Assembly: GCF_019041915.1 (NCBI RefSeq)
Contig: NZ_JAHPYF010000001.1
Span: 372,001-436,000 of the forward strand
Length of the DNA: 64,000 nt
Source: Collinsella sp. MSK.8.10
GTDB taxonomy: Bacteria; Actinomycetota; Coriobacteriia; Coriobacteriales; Coriobacteriaceae
Reading direction: 5' to 3'
Below the pieces are notes generated by a model that was not told where the DNA came from, searched no databases, and saw nothing but the letters and a program-made list of their open reading frames with translations. Position 1 is the first letter of the stretch. The number at the start of each line of letters is the position of its first letter. Of this stretch, positions 43,355 to 50,406 are shown piece after piece. Position numbers and translations under genes: made by a program.

Positions 43355-44278
43355 TTACAGCTTGGCGTCGATGTCGACGCTCTGATACGTAGGGGTCTGC
43401 TGGACATAGAGCTTGATGCCCATGTCGAGCAGCTGGTTGACGTCGGCCTTCTGGGTGGCGTCGAGGAAGACGGAGCTGTCCTTGCCGCCGACCTGATCGG
43501 CACCGTTGTGGTTGGCGGTGGCGCCCAGGTTGATGGCGTCGAGCTTGTAGCCCTGGCAGAACTGCAGCATCTCGGCAGTGTTGCCAAAGACGAACATGAC
43601 GCGCTCGCCGAGGGTGTTGAGCTTATCCATCTTGGCGAGGGCACGCTCGACGGTGAAGACGTTCAGGCGCACGCCCTGGGGCTTGGCCAGCTTAAGAGCG
43701 CCCTTCTTGATGTCATCGTTGGCGGCAGCGTTGTCGACGACGATGATGCGCTCGGCCTGGACCTTGGTGGTCCAGGTAAAGACGACCTGGCCGTGCAGCA
43801 GACGGTAGTCAAGACGTGCGAGGACGATCTTGGCGGGACCGGAGCTGTGACGGGACGCCTTGGCCTTCTTTGCGGGAGCCGCGGCGGCCTCGACCGGTGC
43901 GTTGGGGTTGGTCAGACCGGTGCGGGCCTCGTTGATGAGGGCCGCGAGCTCGGCGCCCTTGACGGGGACGGGGCTCATAGCGAGCGTGAGCGCCAGCGGG
44001 ATGTTGAAACCGCTGACAACCGTAAACTTCGTGCCGTTCTTGGAAAGCTCGACCATGTTGTTGTTGACCGAGCTGCCGAGCATATCGGTCAGCACATAGA
44101 CGGTGTCGTCCGCGTTGAACGTGGCGATCATGGCGTCCACCTTATTGGTGATGGGCTCCTTGTCGTCACGAGCAAGCGACACGACGTGGACGTTCGACAC
44201 GTCGCCGAGAACCATCTCGAGCGTGTCTTTGGCGCCTGCGGCCAGGCCGCCATGAGATGCGAGAATGATCTGATTCAT
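43355..44278 (-). CDS. Mannose-family PTS subunit IIAB
   Basis: A 307-residue fused phosphocarrier. The IIA domain (1-125) starts MNQIILASHGGLAAG, with the phosphorylated His9. An Ala/Pro/Lys linker (about 126-147) follows, then the IIB domain (about 150-307) with RLDYRLLHGQVVFTW, where His162 receives the phosphate and passes it to the sugar. In the family IIA takes phosphate from HPr. It is the first gene of the PTS operon, with AAGGAGGAGG before the start and the palindrome AACGTCTTATACGTT 32 bases upstream. Sugar specificity cannot be read; the SIS gene downstream suggests an Amadori-type sugar amine rather than mannose. Confidence 0.93.
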   Translation of the reverse strand: MNQIILASHGGLAAGAKDTLEMVLGDVSNVHVVSLARDDKEPITNKVDAMIATFNADDTVYVLTDMLGSSVNNNMVELSKNGTKFTVVSGFNIPLALTLAMSPVPVKGAELAALINEARTGLTNPNAPVEAAAAPAKKAKASRHSSGPAKIVLARLDYRLLHGQVVFTWTTKVQAERIIVVDNAAANDDIKKGALKLAKPQGVRLNVFTVERALAKMDKLNTLGERVMFVFGNTAEMLQFCQGYKLDAINLGATANHNGADQVGGKDSSVFLDATQKADVNQLLDMGIKLYVQQTPTYQSVDIDAKL

Positions 44279-44309
44279 CTTGCCTCCTCCTTTTCGTTAT
44301 GGTCATTAT

Positions 44310-44324
44310 AACGTCTTATACGTT
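44310..44324. promoter_or_regulatory. Putative GntR operator before the PTS operon
   Basis: AACGT-CTTAT-ACGTT, a perfect dyad with 5-bp arms, 32 bases before the IIAB start. Same pattern as 38159-38173. Confidence 0.6.
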
Positions 44325-44461
44325 GCTTATATTGCTAATTAGTATAAAGACCGTTCGCGGGTGAAAATCGACCGTTGACGGGTTTAACGTACTTGAAACG
44401 TTGGGGCTGGGTAGGCCGGCGCTGGCTGGATAACCCCAGGTCGGACGCCGCGCTCAATCCC

Positions 44462-45544
44462 CTATCGCACGAAGTACCAGGGGCTTTCCTGCACGGTGGG
44501 CTCCAGCGCGATGCCGGTGCGCTCGCGGAACAGATCCATGTCCTGCGATTTCTCCGTCCACCACGCGTTGGGCTTAAAGGTCATGCTCTCAACGATATGG
44601 CCGACAAAGGCGCTGTTGCGCAGCTTGGAGAAATCGGTGTTCATAATCAGGATGGACGCGAGCACCAGCACGATGCCCAGGACCTTGATCGCGCCAGCGG
44701 GCTCGGCGTAGATGCCAATACCGACCAGAACGGTCGCCACGGTTTCGAACGAAGCCACGACCGGCACCTTCGATGTCTCAAGATCCATCGAAAGGCCCTG
44801 CATATAGAAGATGTACGCAAGAGCCGTAGGAATAAAGCCAAAGCCCGCGAACAGCAGAATGAGCTGCGGGGACATTGCCGCGGCTACATCGGACCACGGA
44901 GCCGAAAGCACTGCCATAAAGCATCCGCCAAAGACAAAGCCCCAAAACGTCACCGCCAGCGGATGCAGCGTCTTGGTAGCCATACGGCTAAACACCGCCA
45001 GAAGTGCACCGCAAAGTCCGGCGATCACACCCGACGCGACGCCCCAAGCCGAGAAATGGAAACCAGACAGGTCGCCGCTCGTCACCGCGAGCACGCAACC
45101 CACAATGTTAAAGACGATGGCGACGAGCTTGTTGGGGGTCACGTCCTCGCGATAAAGCACGCGGCCGAGCACGACGCCAAACACCGGCGAGGTGTAAAGC
45201 AGCACCGAGGCCGTGGACATGCCCACCTCGCCCATGCACTCGTAATAAAGCGTGTTAGCGGTGGCGAGGCCGATAATGCCAAGAAGCGCGCAGGGAACAA
45301 GCTCTTTAGGACTTGCCTTGAATAGTGCCATAGGACCCGAGGCTTTTCCCTCACGAGCACCTCCCTGGCAACCCATAAACGCCAAGACCGGAGCCATTAA
45401 GACGGCACCCGACAACAAGCGAAAGGCAGCCATGCTCTGGGACGAAACGCCCATGGCCGAGATGCCGTTTACAAAGATTCCGATGCTGCCCCACATAAGC
45501 GCGGCGATCAGCACCAGCACATAGCCCAGATTGCTTTTCTTCAA
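44462..45544 (-). CDS. DMT-superfamily (EamA) transporter 2
   Basis: A 360-residue membrane protein with about ten helices in two EamA repeats (VLVLIAALMWGSIGIFVNGI, LGIIGLATANTLYYECMGEV, FGFIPTALAYIFYMQGLSMD, VVASFETVATVLVGIGIYAE) and a C-terminal hydrophilic tail of about 60 residues. The start is probably the TTG at 45544, because GAGGAGG lies 5 bases before it; the ATG at 45580 lacks a site. It lies between SIS gene 3 and the PTS operon, with a GntR-type motif just upstream, so it may move a sugar amine or a released amine. The substrate is a guess. Confidence 0.88.
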   Translation of the reverse strand: MKKSNLGYVLVLIAALMWGSIGIFVNGISAMGVSSQSMAAFRLLSGAVLMAPVLAFMGCQGGAREGKASGPMALFKASPKELVPCALLGIIGLATANTLYYECMGEVGMSTASVLLYTSPVFGVVLGRVLYREDVTPNKLVAIVFNIVGCVLAVTSGDLSGFHFSAWGVASGVIAGLCGALLAVFSRMATKTLHPLAVTFWGFVFGGCFMAVLSAPWSDVAAAMSPQLILLFAGFGFIPTALAYIFYMQGLSMDLETSKVPVVASFETVATVLVGIGIYAEPAGAIKVLGIVLVLASILIMNTDFSKLRNSAFVGHIVESMTFKPNAWWTEKSQDMDLFRERTGIALEPTVQESPWYFVR

Positions 45545-45582
45545 CGCAGCCTCCTCAGTATTGTTTCCAATATGTTTCATAC

Positions 45583-45597
45583 TACGTTATAGTCGTT
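45583..45597. promoter_or_regulatory. Putative GntR operator before EamA transporter 2
   Basis: TACGT-TATAG-TCGTT, an imperfect match to the (A/T)ACGT-N5-ACGT pattern, 38 bases before the TTG start. Confidence 0.45.
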
Positions 45598-45674
45598 ATA
45601 TACATTTTTCAAGACACAAATCGGCGAGCGGAAAAGTGATCCGTTTTCCTCCGTCCCCAGCGGATCATTCGGCG

Positions 45675-45739
45675 GTTGCGGTGAAATAGTTCCTAAATAG
45701 AGGCTTCAAACCCCCAAACAGGAACTATTCCACCGCAAC
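45675..45739. repeat. 20-bp-arm inverted repeat
   Basis: GTTGCGGTGAAATAGTTCCT (45675-45694) and AGGAACTATTCCACCGCAAC (45720-45739) pair at 19 of 20 positions, with a 25-base loop. It is just past the stop of SIS gene 3. No T run, so probably not a simple terminator. Confidence 0.7.
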
Positions 45740-45775
45740 TTATGAGGATATCGAGCTGTTAGGCCACTCTATCCC

Positions 45776-46768
45776 TTAGTAATCGAGCTTCCACATGTAG
45801 CGGCGTGTCATGTAGTCCTTGTGGGTGACGGCAGAGAGCGCACGCATGTACACGTTGTTGAGGATCGGGGCAAAGATCAGGTGGTTGAAGTACTCGCTCA
45901 CGCTGTCCTTGATGTCGTTGAGGCCGAGCTCCTTGGCGTCGAGCTGATAGACGCGCTCGCCACCGTACTGGTTGACGAAGCGGATGCCGCGCTCGTCGTT
46001 GCAGCGGCTGCGGCCGACGCTGATGAGCTGGAACAGCGAGGTGCGCTTGTCCAGGATCTCGAAGGGGCCGTGGAAGAAGTCACAGGTGTTGATGGTGCAG
46101 GAGTCAATCTGCAGCATCTCCTGCACGTTGCAGATGCTAAAGACGTATGCGGCACCAAAGAGCGGGCCCTGGGCCATGACGTTGATGCAGGGCTTGTCGG
46201 CATTCTGCTCGGCCCACTTGGCAGCGAGCGGACGGGTGTACTCGACGGCCTTGCGATAGATGGGGTCGACCAAGTCGAACGCGGCCATAGCGGTCTCGTA
46301 CTCGGCATAGCCCTCGGTCTGCTGCGTAAGCTCCATGGCGATCATGGTCACGACGGCAGAGTTGGTGCGACCCATGCAGGACTCGTCGACGGCCAGACTG
46401 TCGTACTGAATCTTGTAGTCGCAGACCTCGGTGAGGCCGGACTCGTCAACATAGATGGCGATGGTGCTGGCGCCGTGGTCCTTGGCGACCTGGGCGGCGA
46501 CGATGGTCTCCTTGGTGCCGCGCATGGACACGACGACGGCCAGGGTGTTCTCGTTAACGTAGGCAGGAGTTGCGTGCACGAACTCATTGCTGGTGTAGCT
46601 GGAGCTCACGACCTGCGTGGCCTCGTGTTCCATAAAGTACTGGGCAGGATAGTTACCGCCGTTGGATCCGCCGGCGCCAATCCACACGACGCGCTTGATG
46701 CCGCCCTTGTCTGCCTTGTCAGCCAAAACCTGGGAGACGACATCCTTAACCTGTTCCTGAGTAGTCAT
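45776..46768 (-). CDS. SIS-domain sugar-phosphate enzyme, FrlB-like deglycase (paralogue 3)
   Basis: A 330-residue two-SIS-domain protein. First domain: VVWIGAGGSNGGNYPAQYFM and LAVVVSMRGTKETIVAAQVA; the usual Ser-rich SIS loop is changed to SMRGTKET. Second domain: VMAQGPLFGAAYVFSICNV and NTCDFFHGPFEILDK; C-terminus MTRRYMWKLDY. It is the most diverged of the three paralogues, so its substrate may differ. It is divergent from a GntR gene (46974), and the gap between them holds two pairs of 11-bp repeats. Confidence 0.83.
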   Translation of the reverse strand: MTTQEQVKDVVSQVLADKADKGGIKRVVWIGAGGSNGGNYPAQYFMEHEATQVVSSSYTSNEFVHATPAYVNENTLAVVVSMRGTKETIVAAQVAKDHGASTIAIYVDESGLTEVCDYKIQYDSLAVDESCMGRTNSAVVTMIAMELTQQTEGYAEYETAMAAFDLVDPIYRKAVEYTRPLAAKWAEQNADKPCINVMAQGPLFGAAYVFSICNVQEMLQIDSCTINTCDFFHGPFEILDKRTSLFQLISVGRSRCNDERGIRFVNQYGGERVYQLDAKELGLNDIKDSVSEYFNHLIFAPILNNVYMRALSAVTHKDYMTRRYMWKLDY

Positions 46769-46808
46769 CGTGCATCAGCCTTTCTTCTCGTTTGATGCTC
46801 TCGATGGC

Positions 46809-46830
46809 ATACAAGTTACATACATGTTTT
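46809..46830. promoter_or_regulatory. Operator-like direct repeat near SIS gene 3
   Basis: ATACAAGTTAC followed at once by ATACATGTTTT, two 11-bp helically phased units. The same pattern recurs at 46948-46969. Confidence 0.55.
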
Positions 46831-46947
46831 GGTTATGTCGACTAGTTGTATGCTATATTTGTCTTAGAAATATTGCTGATGCGGTTTTCGATAACTTGCT
46901 ACCAGCGGTTTTGTTGTTGTATTGAATACATGCTTGATTAGATACGC

Positions 46948-46969
46948 ATACAGGTTAGATACAGGTTGA
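46948..46969. promoter_or_regulatory. Operator-like direct repeat at the GntR 3 start
   Basis: ATACAGGTTAG followed by ATACAGGTTGA, ending 4 bases before the regulator's ATG. Binding here would block translation initiation or transcription, which suggests autorepression. Confidence 0.55.
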
Positions 46970-46973
46970 TCGC

Positions 46974-47696
46974 ATGAACGCTTCATCTAAAAAGAGACTG
47001 ACCCAATACGAGCGCTTGGCGGGCATGCTGCGCGACCGCATCGCCTCCGGCACCTATGCACGCGGAGACAAGCTGCCGTCCGAGATGGAACTCATGGACG
47101 AATCGGGACTGTCGCGCAGCACCGTGCGCCACGCCCTTAAGGTGCTCGTTGATGAGGGCCTGGTGCGCACCGAGCGCGGGCGTGGCGCCTTTGTGGCCGA
47201 CACGCCCGCGCTCCACGAGAACAATCTGATGTTTTCGAGCTATACCAAGCAGGTCGAAGGCCAGGGCATGAAGCCCACCACGCGTACCGTGGACTCGGGC
47301 TTTGCCAAGGCGGCCGGCAGCATAGCTAAGTTCTTTGACGCCGCCGTGGGCAGCAAGCTCGTCAAACTTGTCCGCCTGCGTTATCTGGACGATGCGCCAC
47401 TGTGCCTGGAAACCACCTATCTACCACCGAGCTTTGAAGCACTCATCGACCGCGATATCAACGGTTCGCTCTACGCCACGCTGCGCCAAGAATTCCATCG
47501 CGCGCCGGCACAGGGGCACAAGACCTTTGAGGTGTGCTATGCCTCGCAAAACGAGGCGTTTTTGCTCAACGTTGAGCGCGGGCAGGCGCTGATCTTGATC
47601 ACCGACTACGTCTACGACACCGACGGCCGCCCGCTCCATGTCTCCAAGCGCATCCAACGCACCGACCGCGCCAAATACACCGAGCCCATCGGCTAA
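46974..47696 (+). CDS. GntR/UTRA transcriptional regulator 3
   Basis: A 240-residue regulator. N-terminal winged helix (about 8-78): LTQYERLAGMLRDRIASGTY, DESGLSRSTVRHALKVLVDE and the RGRGAFVAD wing. The C-terminal UTRA domain (about 85-235) includes SKLVKLVRLRYLDDAPLCLE and RGQALILITDYVYDTDGRPL. It is less similar to regulators 1 and 2 than those are to each other. Divergent from SIS gene 3, and with repeats at both ends of the gap, it most likely controls that gene and itself. The ribosome-binding site is weak (AGGTTGATCGC) and overlaps the repeat. Confidence 0.9.
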   Translation: MNASSKKRLTQYERLAGMLRDRIASGTYARGDKLPSEMELMDESGLSRSTVRHALKVLVDEGLVRTERGRGAFVADTPALHENNLMFSSYTKQVEGQGMKPTTRTVDSGFAKAAGSIAKFFDAAVGSKLVKLVRLRYLDDAPLCLETTYLPPSFEALIDRDINGSLYATLRQEFHRAPAQGHKTFEVCYASQNEAFLLNVERGQALILITDYVYDTDGRPLHVSKRIQRTDRAKYTEPIG

Positions 47697-47732
47697 CCTG
47701 CCAAAATAAACCTGTCCCTAAATGGTAGGTTT
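47696..47732. repeat. Dispersed CCAGATAAAACC palindrome, copy d (short)
   Basis: ACCTGCCAAAATAAACCTGT, then CCCTAAATGGTAGGTTT. It sits between two convergent genes and supplies the last codons and the stop of the GNAT gene, so it may act as a two-way terminator. Confidence 0.7.
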
Positions 47733-48308
47733 GGGGAGGTCGGGGAACCAGGTTGGTTTGGGTTGGTTAGGGACGCGCTCGGCTAGGACCAGCTCCATCC
47801 AACACATGTCGTACCAGCGGCCGAACTTTTGGGCACAGCGGTCAAAGGCGCCCACCAGGCGGTAGCCCATATGGGCATGGAAATCCTGGCTGTTGTGCGT
47901 CAGATACTCGTCGTCCTTGTCGTGCGGCACGGCGATGAGCGCGCACATGTTGGTGATGCCCATCGCGATCAGGCATTGCTTGAGCGCATCGTGCAGCTTG
48001 CGGCCCAGCCCGCCGTGGCGCACGTCGCGTGCCAGGTAGATCGACGTCTCGACCGACCAGTCGTATGCCTCGCGGCTGTTGAGCGGACTCACATAGGCAT
48101 AACCTACCGGACGCCCGTCCAACTCCATCACCAGATACGGATAGCGCTTGAGCGTACGCTCGATGCGTCCGGCGAACTCCTCAACGCTCGGCACCTCGTA
48201 TTCGCAGGTAATCGCCGTCTCGCGCACATATGGCTCATAGATGGCAAGCAACGCCGGCGCGTCTTCGGGCGTCGCCAGGCGAATCGCCGGCTCGGACATC
48301 TCGGTCAT
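47718..48308 (-). CDS. GNAT-family N-acetyltransferase (PAT type)
   Basis: A 196-residue acetyltransferase resembling phosphinothricin/amino-acid acetyltransferases. It begins with AIRLATPEDAPALLAIYEPY; then VGYAYVSPLNSREAYDWSVE, the acetyl-CoA loop VRHGGLGRKLHDAL (R-x-x-G-x-G/A form) and MGYRLVGAFDRCAQKFGRW. The acceptor is unknown. Start ATG 48308 behind AAGAAGGG; an upstream in-frame start lies in the terminator of the next gene. The C-terminal residues PKPTI and the stop come from a dispersed repeat. Confidence 0.88.
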   Translation of the reverse strand: MTEMSEPAIRLATPEDAPALLAIYEPYVRETAITCEYEVPSVEEFAGRIERTLKRYPYLVMELDGRPVGYAYVSPLNSREAYDWSVETSIYLARDVRHGGLGRKLHDALKQCLIAMGITNMCALIAVPHDKDDEYLTHNSQDFHAHMGYRLVGAFDRCAQKFGRWYDMCWMELVLAERVPNQPKPTWFPDLPKPTI

Positions 48309-48324
48309 ACAACCCTTCTTCCCA

Positions 48325-48366
48325 AAAGCAAAGGCCGCCCTGCGCCAAACCCAGCGCAAGGCGGCC
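48325..48366 (-). terminator. Terminator after the threonine aldolase gene
   Basis: GGCCGCCTTGCGC pairs with GCGCAGGGCGGCC (one mismatch) and is followed by TTTGCTTTT on the minus strand, 18 bases past the stop. Confidence 0.8.
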
Positions 48367-48383
48367 CTCCTCGTCACATCAAC

Positions 48384-49409
48384 CTACAGAACCGCCGCCA
48401 ACGCGTCGATATCCTCCTGCGTCGTGGCCCAGCTGGTGCAAAAGCGCACCACCGTGTGGGTCTCGTCGTACTTTTCCCAGTACTCGATCGAGGCGTGCTC
48501 GCGAATGCGCGCCATGTCCTCGTTGGGCAGAATCACAAACTGCTGGTTTGTGGGCGTCTCCAAAAAGAACTGGTAGCCGCGCTCGTGCAGCACACGACGC
48601 AGCGCCTGAGCCGTCTCGATCGCCTGTCGACCAATCTCAAAATACAAGCCATCGGTAAAGAGTGCCTCAAACTGCACGCCCGTCAGGCGGCCCTTGGCCA
48701 ACAGCGCGCCGTGCTGCTTAATGCGCGGAATGGGATGTGCCGGAGCGTGCATGCCGCAGAACACCACAGCCTCGCCGCAGAGCGCGCCGCACTTGGTGCC
48801 GCCGATGTAGAACACGTCGCACAGCTGCGCCAGCTCGGGCAGGGTAATGTCGCACTCATCGGCCGCCAGCGCATAGGCCAGGCGAGCACCGTCCACAAAC
48901 AGCGGAATCTCGCGCTTCTGGCATACCGCATGAATCGCCGCGAGCTCGGCCTTGGAGTACAGCGTGCCGTACTCGGTCGATAGACTCACGTACACGGCGC
49001 CCGGGAACACCGTATGCTCGTAGCTCTCGTTTTCGTAGAACACCTGGATATAGTTCTCGAGGTCCTCGGCGTGCATCTTGCCCTCGTAGCCGGGGATGGT
49101 GAGTACCTTGTGGCCGCCAAACTCGATGGCGCCCGCCTCGTGGCAGGCGACGTGGCCAGTCTCGGCAGCAACGACGCCCTCGTACGGCGCGAGCAGCATG
49201 TCGATCACCGTCGCGTTGGCCTGCGTGCCGCCCACCAGAAAAAACACGTCGGCATCGGGGGCCTGGCAGGCCTCGCGAATAAGTTGCTTGGCACGCTCGG
49301 TATGCGCATCGGTACCATAGCCGGGCTGCGGCTCCATGTTGGTATCGACGAGCGCCTGCAGCACCGCTGGGTGTGCGCCGTGGGAATAGTCGTTGTTGAA
49401 CGCGAGCAT
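48384..49409 (-). CDS. Low-specificity L-threonine aldolase family protein
   Basis: A 341-residue PLP enzyme that splits threonine or related beta-hydroxy amino acids to glycine and an aldehyde. N-terminus MLAFNNDYSHGAHPAVLQAL; cofactor region FLVGGTQANATVIDMLL and ETGHVACHEAGAIEFGGHKV; PLP-binding Asp in LFVDGARLAYAL and the Lys in YIGGTKCGALCGEA. It is also close to beta-eliminating lyases. Monocistronic, with GAGAGGA as ribosome-binding site. Confidence 0.92.
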   Translation of the reverse strand: MLAFNNDYSHGAHPAVLQALVDTNMEPQPGYGTDAHTERAKQLIREACQAPDADVFFLVGGTQANATVIDMLLAPYEGVVAAETGHVACHEAGAIEFGGHKVLTIPGYEGKMHAEDLENYIQVFYENESYEHTVFPGAVYVSLSTEYGTLYSKAELAAIHAVCQKREIPLFVDGARLAYALAADECDITLPELAQLCDVFYIGGTKCGALCGEAVVFCGMHAPAHPIPRIKQHGALLAKGRLTGVQFEALFTDGLYFEIGRQAIETAQALRRVLHERGYQFFLETPTNQQFVILPNEDMARIREHASIEYWEKYDETHTVVRFCTSWATTQEDIDALAAVL

Positions 49410-49454
49410 GGCAATCCTCTCTTACCGGGTATCGGCCAGATGATTCAAACGGAG

Positions 49455-50318
49455 CTATTGTACGCCGTTGGGATAGGCAATGCGCGCGGCAAGGCACTCG
49501 AGTGCCAGTACCAGAGCAAAACCGCAGCTCACATCACTCAAAAAGTGCGCCCCGATCACGATACGGCCAAACGCGACGAGCGCCGCGACCACAGCCGCCG
49601 TCCAAAAGACCACGCGGCGGCGCGAAGGCTTTTCCTTAAAGGCCGCCGCGGGAAGCCCGGCGAGCATAAGGCCGATCGCCGCATGCGCCGTGTGCCCGCT
49701 CGCGAACGACTTAAAGCCGTCCTTGATTACGCCGGCCGCGATATAGCTCCACTTGTCGGGGTTACCGATTACCCACCACGGCTGAAAATTGAGCCCCGGC
49801 GTGACCTCGATCACGCGCATGCGTGGGCGCGACCACAGCGGCTTGACGATCACGTTGAGGATAATGGCCTGAGCGACCCACACGGCAAGCACCATCAACG
49901 CCCAGCGCGTAAGCTCGTCGGGCTCGGTCGTGCGCGTGAGGCGATAGACGATAAGGTTGGCGGCGATGACCAGCACAAACGTCAGCACCAGCTGAACGGC
50001 AATGAGTTTACCGCCAACCCGCAGGGACGAAACGACCTCGTAGCCGGCCAGGCCAACGTTGACGAGAATGCCGAGCACGGCGAGCCATTTGCTCCCCCTG
50101 GAGTCGGGACGCACCGCGCGTACGAGCATAACGCCCGCGACGCTCGCCGTCAGCTCAAACGGCAGCTCGCCGGCGGCCTCGATAAAGCGACCGTACATGC
50201 TACCGATATTGAACAGCGCGCTCGAGATCTGATAATCGAAGAAACTGCCCACGCCCAGACAAAGGCACAAGACAACCGCGATAATGGCGGCATCTTTCTT
50301 ATAGATGTATCCGAACAT
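49455..50318 (-). CDS. PAP2-family membrane phosphatase
   Basis: A 287-residue membrane protein with about six to seven helices. The three phosphatase motifs are visible: KPLWSRPRMR (K-x6-RP type), SGHTAHA (PSGH type, catalytic His) and GRIVIGAHFLSDV (R-x5-H-x3-D). It probably removes phosphate from a lipid pyrophosphate such as undecaprenyl-PP, or from phosphatidic acid. The ribosome-binding site is AAAGGAAAG. It lies between the aldolase gene and mfd, all in the same direction. Confidence 0.9.
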   Translation of the reverse strand: MFGYIYKKDAAIIAVVLCLCLGVGSFFDYQISSALFNIGSMYGRFIEAAGELPFELTASVAGVMLVRAVRPDSRGSKWLAVLGILVNVGLAGYEVVSSLRVGGKLIAVQLVLTFVLVIAANLIVYRLTRTTEPDELTRWALMVLAVWVAQAIILNVIVKPLWSRPRMRVIEVTPGLNFQPWWVIGNPDKWSYIAAGVIKDGFKSFASGHTAHAAIGLMLAGLPAAAFKEKPSRRRVVFWTAAVVAALVAFGRIVIGAHFLSDVSCGFALVLALECLAARIAYPNGVQ

Positions 50319-50406
50319 GCTTTCCTTTCGATGGGGTTGGAATCAACCTGCAAGGTGGCTGGGCAAAGAACAACTGGTAGCTCTGCCCCGCCACGCCCCC
50401 TACTTG

